64,000 nt of DNA, taken from NCBI RefSeq assembly GCF_037392515.1, contig NC_090282.1, positions 58,614,843 through 58,678,842 on the forward strand. Reading direction: 5' to 3'. Below the pieces are notes generated by a model, which worked only from the letters and a program-made list of their open reading frames with translations, was not told the DNA's origin and made no database searches. Source of the DNA: Haliotis asinina. Its lineage: Eukaryota; Mollusca; Gastropoda; Lepetellida; Haliotidae. A program made the position numbers and the translations under genes. Positions 23,700-35,454 of the stretch are shown here, piece after piece; position 1 is the first letter of the stretch, and every line of letters starts with the position of its first letter.

Positions 23700-24262
23700 C
23701 ACCGTCCGGTCCTCTGTGTATTTTAATCGTAGCTAGAAAATAGGGTCATCAATATCCCTCGCAATGGAAAAATTCTCTTCATGAATATGTCATTAGTTAT
23801 GATTATGTCAAATGTTTAGGCTAGCTATATGACTGCGGTCTGAAAATAATCGAATCTGGGACAGACAATCCAGTAATCAACAACATGAACATCGTTCTAC
23901 ACAATTAAGATACACTAATATGTGTCAACCAAGTCATTGACTACATTGCAAGGTGGAAGCAGAAAGGTTTCTAAGTTCTGCACTGAAAAAGAACAGTACT
24001 AACAATGTCAAAGTCAAAGTTGTTGCTACCAAACAACCAAAAGGCACGTGTTCACCGCCAAGCCTATCTCTGTGCCATGTTTGTTGAAGAACCATTGAAC
24101 GCTTTTAAAATTTTGCACAGGAAAGACGCACCAACATCAATTTCAGTCAAAGACAAACGTGTTACCATCGAAACGCAAACCTATCTTATCAGTAAATCGA
24201 AAACTACCAACAGGCATCACTACACCACCATCTGTGTATCAAGTTTGGTGAAGAAAATTTAA
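23700..24262. repeat. repeat F, copy 1 (two internal units)
   Basis: Matches the array at 38366-39530. The left part contains gtcatcaatatccctcgcaa and ctcttcatgaatatgtc. After an embedded SINE-B piece (23821-23942), two ~155-bp units follow (about 23943-24105 and 24106-24262), each with forms of caaagtcaaagttgttgc, ctaccaa, caccgcc and gccaagtttggtgaag. The open frame 24005-24262 is a by-product of the repeat. Confidence 0.72.
23821..23942 (-). mobile_element. SINE-B fragment embedded in repeat F
   Basis: ctagctatatgactgcggtc, then gacagacaatccagtaatca and catgaacatcg, match the SINE-B body; aagatacact replaces the usual ggaaccgatgacatg. The same substitution occurs at 38582-38593, in another copy of F, at the same position in the host repeat. 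Confidence 0.75.
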
Positions 24263-25740
24263 TATTGGACACACATTCTGTGGGATAATTGAGGATGTAC
24301 CATATAAAGATCGTTATGCAAGATACAATGTGTTCACAATGAAATGTTTACTACACCGCAGAGCCACCGCACTTGTATTCTGATGTAGATGTATTCTATA
24401 GTGTTTGTAAATAAACATGTATTATAATGTGTTCGCAGTGTTCAATGTTCTCTATATATAAAGAACGAAATACAGCTGTATTCAGTCTGGACGCAATGTG
24501 GATATATTTGCGATGCTTTTGATTCAAGATGCATTTTTTAGTGTTTGTAATACCGCATGAAACCGTATTAATGTTCAAAAGGCCAAAAATGCAGCTAAAT
24601 TAAAACGTTTCTGAGTCGTAAAACAATATTTGTTTGAAATTCTGACTCCTAACTTCTCGCTCTCATCAACACACACCACCCCGTGCGTGGCTAACATTAT
24701 AACACGTTGTTTTCTTTGCACAATGCCCAATCTCATTGGCTGCGTAATTACATTGTTATCTTTGTACTACTTATATATCTACTCTAAGTACTGACTCAGC
24801 ATTTACCTCGTGAAGGAGCAACAATTAGCTCTGAAACGTCGTGTAAAGAATAAAAAGGAAGTTGTTAACCATAAAAGGTGTCGTTCAGCTTCGAAATGCC
24901 TTTCAAAAACTTCCTAACTTGCCGTATTAAACCCAGTTCATAACCTACACAGATCAGAGCTTGTGTTCGACTTGACAGCTAACACTTTACCAGTATGGGA
25001 ACAAACACTCACATGTTGTCAGACACATTCCGATGTTTACAGTTAAATGTACTAAACAATCTCGTTCTTGTACGGCAATGGTGGAACGGACATAAGTTAA
25101 TTAAATTCCAACCACTATAAAAGTACAAAGTCAAGAAATACTTCGAATAATTTCATTATATTTTCAAAGTCGTTACTCTTTAATAACCGAAGAGTTCCTC
25201 TGGGCCAGGCAATACTCTGTACAGGCAACAAATCCCAGACGGCATCAATAAATTCAAGTATTATTTCAATACATATCAATGTACACTTGTACAGCCATCT
25301 AAACGTTGAAATATATTTTTAAAAGGTTAATGGTACTGTCTGTATATTCTCCGGACAAATCTCAAAATAGTGAAATATAAAATTTCAGCATGTCGAGCAG
25401 GAAACAGTGTTACAGCAAATATCATGTGTAGCCTCTTTGCAGTGTAAACGTACGGATCAATTTCATTTTAAACAAAAAGATTGCGAAACCTCAAAATTTT
25501 ACCTTGCCAGTTGAACATTTACATTTCAGAATTTTATTCAACTTTGGATAAGGATTTTTTTAACAAACGGGCATAGTTTCTGTCAATTCTGAGACTTTTT
25601 AATTAGCTGGGTAAAATTATGAGGAATCGCAATCTTAATTTCTGCATATTTGGTTGTTTAAAGTTAAATTCATCGGTACGATTTCACTGCAAATAGACTA
25701 TATTGTTACAGCAATACAGTGTTAAAAGGTATGACAGCGT
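24263..25740. other. no gene seen
   Basis: AT-rich; only short frames. No repeat supported. Confidence 0.5.
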
Positions 25741-26357
25741 ACATCACGGACCACACACAGTATAGTGGCAAAGGGCAACAGACACCACAGAGGTCACAGA
25801 AGATGCTGTTGCAGATGGCACAGACAGTGGTACCACAGACAGTGTCACAGTAAATGTTACCACAAACACATCAGGCAGGGGTACCACAGAGGCTACAGAC
25901 AGTGTAACCACATAGAGTGTTGCCACAGAGGCAACAGTGTCACCACTGAGGCCACAGACGATGTTACCACAGAAGCCACACACGCTCTTACCACAGAGGC
26001 CTCATACGCCGTTACCACAGACGCCACAGACAATGCTACCACAAAGGCCACAGGCAATATTACCCCTGAGACCACAGACGATGTTACCACAAAGGCCACA
26101 GACGGTGTTACCACAGAGGCCACAGACGGTGTTACCACAGAGGCCACAGACAATGTTACCACTGAGACCACAGACGATGTTACCACAAAGGCCACAGACG
26201 ATGTTACCACAGAGGCCACACACGCTGTTATCACAGAGGCCCCACACGCCGTCACCACAGAGGCCACATGCAATGTTACCACAGGGGCCACATTGTACAG
26301 TGTTACCACAGGGGCGTCCCTACATGTTACCACAAATGCCAAAGACAGTGTAGCCAC
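25741..26357 (+). repeat. 24-bp minisatellite with threonine-rich open frame
   Basis: From 25939 there are 14 uninterrupted 24-bp units (gttaccacagaggccacaga + 4 bases), one 27-bp unit at 26275-26301, and two more to 26349; diverged units extend back to about 25741. Because 24 is a multiple of three, all frames stay open on both strands. In the plus frame each unit reads VTTEATDx, a mucin-like Thr-rich repeat with N-x-T sequons in several units. Against a real gene: the Thr-rich frame is open upstream (25765-25924) but hits a stop at 25925 and resumes one base out of phase, and no signal peptide or splice sites are visible. A higher-order pattern of four units is detectable (about 25 to 26.2 kb). 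Coding status undecided. Confidence 0.9.
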
Positions 26358-28502
26358 CTTATATTATGAACAGCAATTGTTACGGTAGATGATGGACACT
26401 ATATGTGTCACAATGCATACCAAATTCAGTGTTATGACAGAGATCAAGCAGGAGCTGCAGTAAGTGTAGTCATAGGTATATTCATATACCACGAACTGCA
26501 AGATGATTTACCGGTCTTACTGTAGTCATGAATACCCTCACTATTAACGATACACTCACGAACATGCACACACCCTCGATTCCTATTACTGTGTCGCATT
26601 TCATTTCATATACACCTTTTACCCATTTCATAAAATCATATGGACAAGATCCAGCGAGTATTTTTACCATCACGCCCCTTCCCCACCCCAACCTCTGACA
26701 ACACAACCCAGCTCCAACCCCCGTCTACATTCGACGCTGAATTCAGAACAATGACAATTCGAAGTTTTTTAGCAATCTACTCTACCTAAAATTCGTGTTG
26801 TTTTTCTGTTGTTTTATTACTGGATTGACTTGAATAATGCGACCGCCTGATTGCTCTTGAAAGAAACACGAGCTGACTATCAGCGGCATTTGGTTATTGT
26901 AACTTATCACGTATGCGTTCATATTTCAAAACGCTAAACTGAGCAAATATCTCTTATTCAAAAGTGCCATTTTCTCACAAAAGTTTTCCTAAAATATTCG
27001 AATTGATTACTGTTCCCCTAAGAGTAATACTTTGTATTATTTATTGTATTCTTGATTAGATGATATTCAATAACAGCTGCCAGTTTGCCTAAGCTTGGTG
27101 TCAGTAAGGAGGAATACAAATCATCACTGGGAGAAATGTCAAAAAGGAAATTTCTATGGCGTTGAAGTGTAAGTAATAAAAGGCAAAACTAGTTGACAAT
27201 ATTCATATCCCCATGGTCTCGTTTACGCAGCTTTGCGAGAGAGATATTTCTTCACAAGACGCACATAAACCGTAATCCCTTGCTACTATATCAACTGTGA
27301 GTCCATCCCAACCATTCCCCTCGGGTTATGACCATTGCTAACCGACATTCCGGCCGGGAGTCGCTTGATGCCCGACAAAATACAGAGAATGCGCTCTTTG
27401 CCATTCACTGCATTGCCCGATTACCGTGATAATGATTGTTTATAGGGCAGCCATTGGAGAGGAGAGTGCCAATTGGGGGAGATAACTCGGGTATTATCTA
27501 TTTTTGCATGTCACTAAACAAAAAGGCTAGGGATGAGTTATGAGAAAAGAGAACGTAAGGGAAAAGGGTATGAATGCAGGATTCTTCCAGGGAATTTAAT
27601 TTAATCGTAATCTGGGATATTGGTAGTCGGAATTTTCATTAGTTTGGAATAAGAGGATCTCCGTGTTTTTGTCAGTCGGTTTAGAACCGTGGAATGAAAT
27701 GTACCAGTGTGGTAGAGCGGGTCTCCGCCACGCGAATTCAATCAGGGCCGTCTACAATTGTATTTGTAACTGACTCTATCGACTTTTCTCTTACTTTTTC
27801 CTTCGTCTGACATGTTTTACTTCTAGTCTAATTGTTATCTGCTCTCTTACCGTTGTACATATCATTGGTAATCAATAAAAAGAATCTTGTCAACGTCCCT
27901 GTTAATTTTTCAAAAACCCTTTGCGTTAAAATCAATTTCAGTGAATTTTCAGGAATAGAACAAAATCCAATTTATCGCTATCGTTTACTCATATACTATT
28001 TCCTTATAAAATATACATTTTTGATGTGCTGATAGTTTTTAAAAATGTTCAATATTTTCTCATGTTCATTATTGATTGATCTAAAATCACATAACGCATT
28101 ATCCCTCCCGTCATATTCTGAAGATAACAACTTTGCATTGGTGTGCTTAAGAAGAGGGCCCTTCATCAATGAACCCAGATATGAGTGTTATCAAAATGCT
28201 ACTGTCGTGTGTTCTACAACTCAAAGAATGAAGTTGGGGTGTAAGACGAAACTGAGTGAATCATTTATCGATTCATAGGTAGGCTAATTTCTGCTTAATG
28301 ATTATGCAATTGTACGTCGATGGCGTGTGTGACTGATTGTTATTCACACTATCTGTCACTTGTTGGTTCGTAAAGGTTCCATGGATTATAACCGATAATG
28401 TGTAACAGGAAGGTGATGGAGCGCGGTATGAGTTCCCTTCCATACACGTGAGCTAACAGTAGTCTCAAAATTATACACGACACTTAAACACCCAGCTTAA
28501 AT
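26358..28502. other. no gene seen
   Basis: At 27709-27755 there is a weak tRNA-like segment (gtggtagagcgggtctccgc, then attcaatca) that could be a worn tRNA-derived SINE head. 27180-27540 is complex, non-repetitive sequence with no ORF. The frame 28045-28278 is not recognisable. Confidence 0.4.
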
Positions 28503-28528
28503 GCATCATCATCAGCAGCAGCAGCAGC
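28503..28528. repeat. (CAT)n(CAG)n microsatellite
   Basis: Three CAT followed by five CAG triplets. Confidence 0.9.
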
Positions 28529-28560
28529 TATTTACATCTATCGATATTAAATAACTATTT

Positions 28561-28823
28561 GACCCGTGAAGGTTCCGGGGTAGAATAGGCCTTTAGCAAC
28601 CCATGCTTGCCATAAAAGGCGACTATGCCTGTCGTAAGAGGCGACTAACGGGATCGGGTGGTCAGACTTGGTTGACACATGTCATCGGTTCCCAATTGCG
28701 CAGATCGATGGTCATGTTGTTGATCACTGGATTGTCTGGTCCAGACTCGATTATTTTCAGACCGTCGCCATATAGCTGGAATATTGCTAAGTGCGACGTA
28801 AAACTAAACTCACTCACTCACTC
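28561..28823 (+). mobile_element. SINE-B, full length, with target-site duplication
   Basis: A 263-bp copy starting gacccgtgaaggttccgggg and ending in cactcactcactc. Perfect 12-bp duplication aaataactattt at 28549-28560 and 28824-28835. Together with 5731-5992 it fixes the family's ends and length. The head repeats taaaaggcgactatg / taagaggcgactaac within itself (about 28614-28650). The open frame 28603-28851 is element-derived. Confidence 0.95.
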
Positions 28824-28835
28824 AAATAACTATTT

Positions 28836-31557
28836 AATTGTAACGGTGTAGGAAAGCGCATACATATAAAGACAAACATTTCTAAGGTATCCTGTGCGGT
28901 CATATCTTTCCAACATGTCCTGCGAGCGAACACTGACATATTATCAAACATTTGAGAGTGTCCAGTACCTGAATGCTGCGTCAGTTAAAACGTACTTGAT
29001 TTGAACCGCGAGGAAAACAAAACACACTTCTCACGCTATAGGTCAGATACACTTATCCCAGTACGACGCCTATCATAAATGCTATAATGTCATCTTTTGT
29101 GCAGCATGCTAGGAATCAATTCCCCAAGAAGGTATATAATCGATGCCCCTGCTGACCTTCCCAAGCGCTTAAAATATCAGAATAGAAATAAATACAAAAA
29201 TATTACACAACAATAGATATGCCCCGCACACTACATTTGGTCTGTCAATTTGATGACATCCTGTGGCGGCTCCTTAGCTTATCTATAGGAGTGCCTGGCC
29301 CCTAAATGGCCTCTCTGGCCCTGGCTGGAGACGATTCTTATTTCCCGGACCTCCTTTCTATTTCATCATCAGAGTTATGGCACTCCCGACCAACCCAACC
29401 ATGGTAGTTGGCAGCTTTAATCAAACTGGCAAGGAAAGTGTAGCTTTTCATATTGTATCAATTCAAGTGCTTTCGCCACCGATCAATACTAGAGAAACGT
29501 TTTTGATCAACTAATTTCGGGCTGTCAAAGACCCTTGACTTAATTTCCTAAGCCACGAAGCTGTAATGTTTGGATTCAAAGCAAGCAAAAGGGATATTTG
29601 TTCGGGCAGTCCGCTTGACTTCTTAATTATTTCATATCATCAACTGATGAGAGTCTACATTAAACATTTGATTTGTACATCAAAGCACCAATTTCAATAT
29701 ATATGTGGTCATTTCTCGCCCCTGGACATGATTGAAACTCACGAATCAACATACATAACCAATATCTGATCTTGCCTACCCCTGACGGCTGCGATGGAAG
29801 TGTTAAAACGATTAGGCAAGCGCTGGTGTAAAACACACACTCACATATCTCCTTCATCAAACTTCTTATTGATGTTTTGTTGAGGACGTTCGTCATTCAT
29901 CCCTCAGTGTTCTCAATAGAATGCAGACATGAAATGCTTGATTAAATCAAATCAAATTATTTCCAAGATTATTCTTGGTGTTGCGATTTGTGTTCAAAGT
30001 TCATGGATGATGAATATTGTGTCAGCGGTTGCTCTGAAAGGGGCAGGGCCATTGTTCCATGTTGTATGATATGCACACATTCTCTGAAGGGTAAGCGACG
30101 TGCAGTGTTAGCTAATCGTCAAAGTGGTGGGTGAACATTCCGGCATGATTGTTAATCATATTCAGTGATGATCAGCTGTTATGAGCATTGGCGTTCATAA
30201 TGGAGGCGATCATCGTTGTGAATGAACAATGTTGCCTTAACACAGGAACATACCCAATATGTCGGATGAAACAAAGATGCCAATCTTACAGAACACTAAA
30301 ACTAAATTGCGTGGATGTCTATCCGGAAGTACTTCTGACATCAGTTTCTATCACAAAATTATTTACTTGATGGACAGTTCAGTCCTGACACGTAGAACCA
30401 CGAGTCGAACTAACAACAGTAATTAAAAGGAGGCAACCAAGATCAAACAACCACCTCACGACATGATGAAGAACCCGAAGGGCAATCTACTACAGAAGTC
30501 AGCATCCTCCGATTGGTCCCTATCTTTCTACACTTGACTTTAAGGTATGATGACGCCTAATCAACCCCGTCCACGGCTCACTGAACGACGCCTTGATCAA
30601 CCGTGATGTGCCAAAGATGGCAAGGACTATGTGTCAGGATGTCCTCACCTGGATGAACTCAACTAAACGTTGCACGTGGACTTACTGATATGCCAGATTA
30701 CATTGAGCATTAATAATTAGGGATGTCACACAAATTGAATGATTACTGTGTTCATTGTGGTACCCAAGTGTACTGTAATTTATGTTCTACGTTGATGTAT
30801 GACGCACCCCCATGTGGACTTACATTTCAACTGTGTATCTTCTTGAATATCCTCAAAATAATAAATAACTGTCTATCCACTGTTCTCGTTTTGTGTGGAA
30901 AAATCACGTCCAGTGCCAAAGACCATTGTCTTTTTCCTGACTGATCCCGGGAACGCCACCATGACTTTCCCTCTAATCAGCATCTCATGATCATTTGGTA
31001 ACATTTTAATAACATGCATTTTAAAGATGAAAACGTTTCTAAAGAGTCCACAAAAGCTTTGAAAATTCTTTACACTTCCATTAGTGGATGTGGTTTTTTG
31101 AGTGACGAGAACAATATATCCGATACATCAATTTTCGGACGATAGACATTCGGTTCCATTGTCTTTCATGTCAAACTCACGAATTAATCACTGTGCCAAT
31201 ATTATTTTTATAATTAGCACCGAGATAATGAGACGAACAATGTTGCTCATATGATGATGATATTACTACGGATATTGCCAAAAACGATTAGAGTAGAATG
31301 TCTAGTTCAAGTCATGAGTACTGTTCCTTGTAACAGCGATTGGCTGTTATCAAAACCTCTCGTACCTGAGTCTTCATGGGCAGAACAATCCCTGTTTTGA
31401 GGAGTATCTTGGTTTATATTGGGTTCTATAATTTATGCATACGCATTTAGAGCATGACACATGCAAATTCTTTGTGGTTTGCATCAGCCGTCATGTGTGT
31501 AAAATTTGCTCGGCTATATAGACAACTTTAGTCACATACAGCTTGTTGTTGCAAATG
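28836..31557. other. no gene seen
   Basis: A 44-codon protein-like run at about 30560-30690 (DALINRDVPKMARTM...) has no known family. The frame 30723-30944 contains a CxxC-x5-CxxC run that is too tightly spaced for a known zinc ribbon. Otherwise nothing. Confidence 0.4.
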
Positions 31558-31907
31558 GATATCGCTGACATGAAATGGTGTTTAACGTTGTATTTAAGAA
31601 CATTTCGCTGGTATGATGACGAGCATGCGTGTGTATGTGTGACTGCTTGTACTAGCCCAGAGTTAAGCTGGTTGTATAGTGCTAGGTCACGGAGATACCA
31701 TGCCGCAATTAAGAATGAATGCCCCACTCAGACACATTATACTGTCTCCGTGTCGACTAGTTCTTGTTTTACCCATTCATTTCGTACGCCAGACAGGGAC
31801 GAGCAAGTGCCATATTTTAACCTCAATTGGTATGACTCGGTCGAGGATTCGAACCTCCCACCTTCGTCTCTCTGAGTGGACGCTCTAACCACTACATCGT
31901 GGAGGCG
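31558..31907 (-). mobile_element. tRNA-headed SINE (label G), full length, with target-site duplication
   Basis: A 350-bp element whose 5' end is at 31907. Pol III A box (gtagtggttagagcg, reverse of 31881-31895) and B box (ggttcgaatcc, reverse of 31845-31855) are well kept. The body includes acggagacagtataatgtgt and agcactatacaacc and the 3' part acgttaaacaccatttc. A perfect 10-bp duplication gttgcaaatg flanks it (31548-31557 and 31908-31917). From memory the body resembles a SINE widespread in gastropods and bivalves. It does not share the SINE-A/B tail. The frames 31543-31875 (+) and 31737-31991 (-) are by-products. Confidence 0.88.
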
Positions 31908-32142
31908 GTTGCAAATGACAATAAGTCGTAGGGACACATCTAGGTTGGTGGTTATGACATGATGACTGGTGTATGACTTAGAAATGAACATTCGGAATTA
32001 ATCATAGAAACATAGAATCATACAACCAGAAGTGTGTTCACAAAATACACATAGAACATATAGTTTGCCTTCGTTGGAAAAGACTTTCATGTAATGTCGG
32101 AAGGATGAAATATAACAATACTTCAACTGGTCATATAAAGAG

Positions 32143-32241
32143 TGAGTGAGTTATAATTTAAATTCATTTTGGCAATATTTCAGTCATATCGTGACCAAAA
32201 CAGTAAATACGTTATTAACAGTAAAATAGCTGGTATATCAC
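32143..32241 (-). mobile_element. element C, second copy
   Basis: gagtgagtgagttataattt, then ggcaatatttcagtcatatc and gtgacc match 17957-18060, and cagtaaaatagct matches near 18072. Truncated or internally deleted relative to copy 1. Confidence 0.62.
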
Positions 32242-34723
32242 AGTCAAAGGGTGATATATGATAGAATTAATATGGCCATTTAATGACAGTCTTTCAAAAT
32301 GTCCTCGATGCCGTTTCCAAATGCAAGCCTCAGGAGCCGATTATCAACAAATTCATATTCTCTGTGATAAATGGAAAACAGATCTCACAATTTCGATTTA
32401 TGACAGTAAGCAACGAGACCCTCAACGCCCAAAGTTTAACAAATTCGCCTAACGAGTCACTTCCGAATTCGTAATATATTTCCAGAACTTCACAATCAAA
32501 TTACCATCCTAAACAATAACTTTACCAACCCGATTATTTACACGTGTGGTTACTTATTTGAAACAACTGTACGTTTTCCCCTGTTTTGCAACTTGTACAA
32601 ATTTGTATTTAATTATCCATTACTGGATTTGTAAAGAGAAATTGTGTATGTTTTGAGATATCATGCACAAGCAGTAACGAAATTAGATTACGAGTCGGAG
32701 AGAGTTAGACAGTTGCTACAGAGCCTGTCGGTAATGCCTTCCACCCATCGTCCCTTTCATAACGCTAACACTTTGAAAACAAGTTACATGAAACTTAATT
32801 TAATGCTTCATATAATTCAGAAAAAACTCTTGTCCTGAAACGTAGTATCGTTAGATGTTTTTCTGCATCGAATTCCTAATTAATTTGAAATCAAACTGTC
32901 AACTCAGCGTTTCCCGATAGATTGACGATCGATGTTTTTCTGTCCTGGAAGCTACTACTTAGAACAGAGATCTTAATACCACCGCGAACCAACGTGAGAA
33001 ACTCAGACCCAAACAAATGAACGTTATTGGCAAGTAAAATGGCTCAAAATACCGTGCATGCTAGTTTAATCTGGGTGATTGATCCCCAAACTTTCTTTCC
33101 CTCCTCTCTGACAATACCGCAGTTATTCATCCACAAAGAAAATTTGGAGAAGGGAAACTTAGTTTTCTAACACATAATTCTGAATACAGATGTCAAGACA
33201 GCCCAGTAGATCAATATTCCGCTAAAACATTTCAAATCCATGGTTTCTGCTTCACACATGACCAGATAATGCAATAAAGTCCGCCAGTCAAGATCTTATA
33301 TTATGGCAAGCCTCGTTGTTGAAATATGTTTATTATCAGCTATTGTAAATGAGTAATCTATATGATGAAACATTTGTAAGGTTTTAGTTTCATCGGTGAA
33401 AACAGTGCGGCAACATGGAATTTACTACGAAACTTGAGTTTTAAGCTAAATGACAAGCTTTTGCAGAATATCAATATTACCCGCGCAAACAAAATCGTTT
33501 TGTAAAATGCCTCATTTTACATGCAAAAGTGGATACAAATTTCACTTTATCAAATATTTGCAAATTATAATTTGGCTGATGTGATTTGTGTTCATGGTTT
33601 TTGCTTTTTTCACAAATTACGTTTACGCTTTGTCATATCAGCTTCAAGTCTAATCATCCTATAAAAGTCGGAACTTGTGGAACACTGTGTAATGCTATGT
33701 CCCATTGATCGTGCACAAACAATTGTACCTGTTTGTCAGGGATTGAATATTTCACATTCGCGAAACACGTAATCGGGTGGTCACAGGCACTCGGACCAAA
33801 AGAACGGACACACCTAGAATGGAGACGCAAAAAATACCTTTATAACGATGCAGGGCCGTTCCACGCCCAGTCATTGTTTTCCTGCCCCACCCTGGCTGAG
33901 AAGTGTGAGGGACAGGAAATACTATGACCTGTGGAAGAATAATGGACAGTCATCCTACTAGTAATGGTATACCGAAAAGACCTTTCCTAATCAGTTCAGA
34001 TCAATAACGTCCCACCTTATCTATAACGATAACAGACTGGAAATAACACACAAAACCATACAATCATGCATCGATTGTGATCACACATACAGTTTAATAC
34101 ATAGTCTTCATCAAACAGCAATTAGTGGCCATTGCACAGGAGTGTCGTGGTTGAAATCATTCCTGAGTTGGGCTTTGCACTGTTTGACTCTAATGATTTG
34201 TTTTCTTACTTGGTCAGAGACAGTTCGGGTGTACAAGCACGCTGTAAGCTAAGACATCGTCACTGGGGAGCGAAACAAGTCTCGTTACGTACAAGTGACC
34301 GTTACACCCTGTCCAACGGTCGACAATGCTCGCCCTCCTGATTCATTAGGGTTTTATTTAGTAATTCGGTGCCATAGATTGCATTCGTAACAGTTTACGG
34401 TTGTGTCATGTGTAGGCAAGTGTATCCAAGTATTCAGTATTTAAACATAGTATTTGGCGTTAGCTGGTATTTTGTAGATGCTTCTCATCTTATTTATGAT
34501 TATCTGGTTACCTCACAAAGTGCACGTACCTTTTCGTAATTGTGTATCGACGGTTTTGTGTAACTTTAACTTGCCACGTACGTCTCCCGATATGTGTAGT
34601 AGATGCTTTTGTACTCTAATGTCCCATATTTTAGAAAACAGAATTCGAAAACAACCCACTCCCTTCTGTCTACTGACTTGTCCCCCTAACCCCAGGCAAT
34701 GGGTTAAGAACATCTGTTTACAG
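32242..34723. other. no gene seen
   Basis: Short frames only (such as 32258-32474, 33733-33927 and 34132-34341), none recognisable. The last part may include unrecognised 5' sequence of the Penelope-like element that follows. Confidence 0.45.
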
Positions 34724-35312
34724 CTTACACACACAGACCTACTTCAAGCCACAACTCTGAAATAAAGCCAGCCGCTGTCAACCACCGTGCCAGAAGGGTT
34801 TACCATCCTGATGTCTTCTGCAGTGAACTGATTCATCTGAAAGAAACCTTCACTGCATTCAGTGGCTACCCCGCCCACATAGTCTTAAAATCTATCAACA
34901 AGGTCCTAAAGATTTCCCCATCGCCCATCACAATCACCCTTTCCATTCCAAAGCCCTGCCACCAACCAGATTTCCTCGTGAAGAACAAAGTCATCGTAGA
35001 TCGTCTCTCCAGAACCAGGACCAGAAGGCCCTCCTGAATGTCAAAGGCACCAGCAGTTGTGGCGACGCATACACCAGATCCCTCAACACCAGACTTAAAG
35101 AACATCAGACATCTGCCAACAATGTCGACCTGAAACCCACCATTTCCGTACACGTCAGCAACATCCAAAGCGCCGCCACAAACAACAAGTGGCGTCGTAG
35201 GGAGCTACAAGAGGCCATCAGAAGATCCCGATCAGCAAACAACCGTGACCAGGGAACATGCCAGTGCTTTGGACTTCCGAAATCAGTTTTCTATGCTGAC
35301 ATCAATGCCTAG
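34724..35312 (+). pseudogene. Penelope-like retroelement, 3' remnant (RT end plus GIY-YIG-type domain)
   Basis: Three frame segments together match the end of a Penelope-like pol. First comes the THTD motif (34727-34738) that closes the RT domain in this group. Next, in frame 1 from 34741, comes a connector with KPAAVNHRARR and the typical GYP motif (about 34864-34872). A stop near 35036 ends this frame. From 35058 in frame 3 a GIY-YIG-nuclease-like stretch runs to the stop at 35310: CGDAYTRSLNTRLKEHQ, then ISVHVSN, WRRRELQEAIRRSR and NNRDQG. The first Tyr-Ile-Gly of the nuclease is changed (GDAY), so activity is not expected. The RT core upstream is missing or unrecognisable, so the copy is 5'-truncated. 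Frame 34866-35168 (-) is its shadow. Confidence 0.72.
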
Positions 35313-35454
35313 TTCCCATCATTACTAAAACCTTCCCCCACCCCCATTTTGTTTTGTCAGTTACCTACCAGTGCTTGATCACCTAACAGGAAGAACTACT
35401 TATGCCTAAATTGATTTTTTAGCTTCTATTTGTTCACTGACACTGGTTCATAAT

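Noticed and set aside
25893..26357. 154-aa minus-strand frame in the 24-bp array
   Set aside because: A 24-bp period keeps every frame open, so length alone means nothing.
27709..27755. tRNA-like segment (gtggtagagcgggtctcc)
   Set aside because: A box is plausible but the B box is poor and no cloverleaf closes; not called a tRNA gene.
29800..29850. SINE tail-like ggtgtaaaacacacactcac
   Set aside because: No body sequence on either side.
30723..30944. Cysteine-rich ORF with CxxC-x5-CxxC
   Set aside because: Spacing does not fit a known zinc ribbon, and no other coding sign is present.
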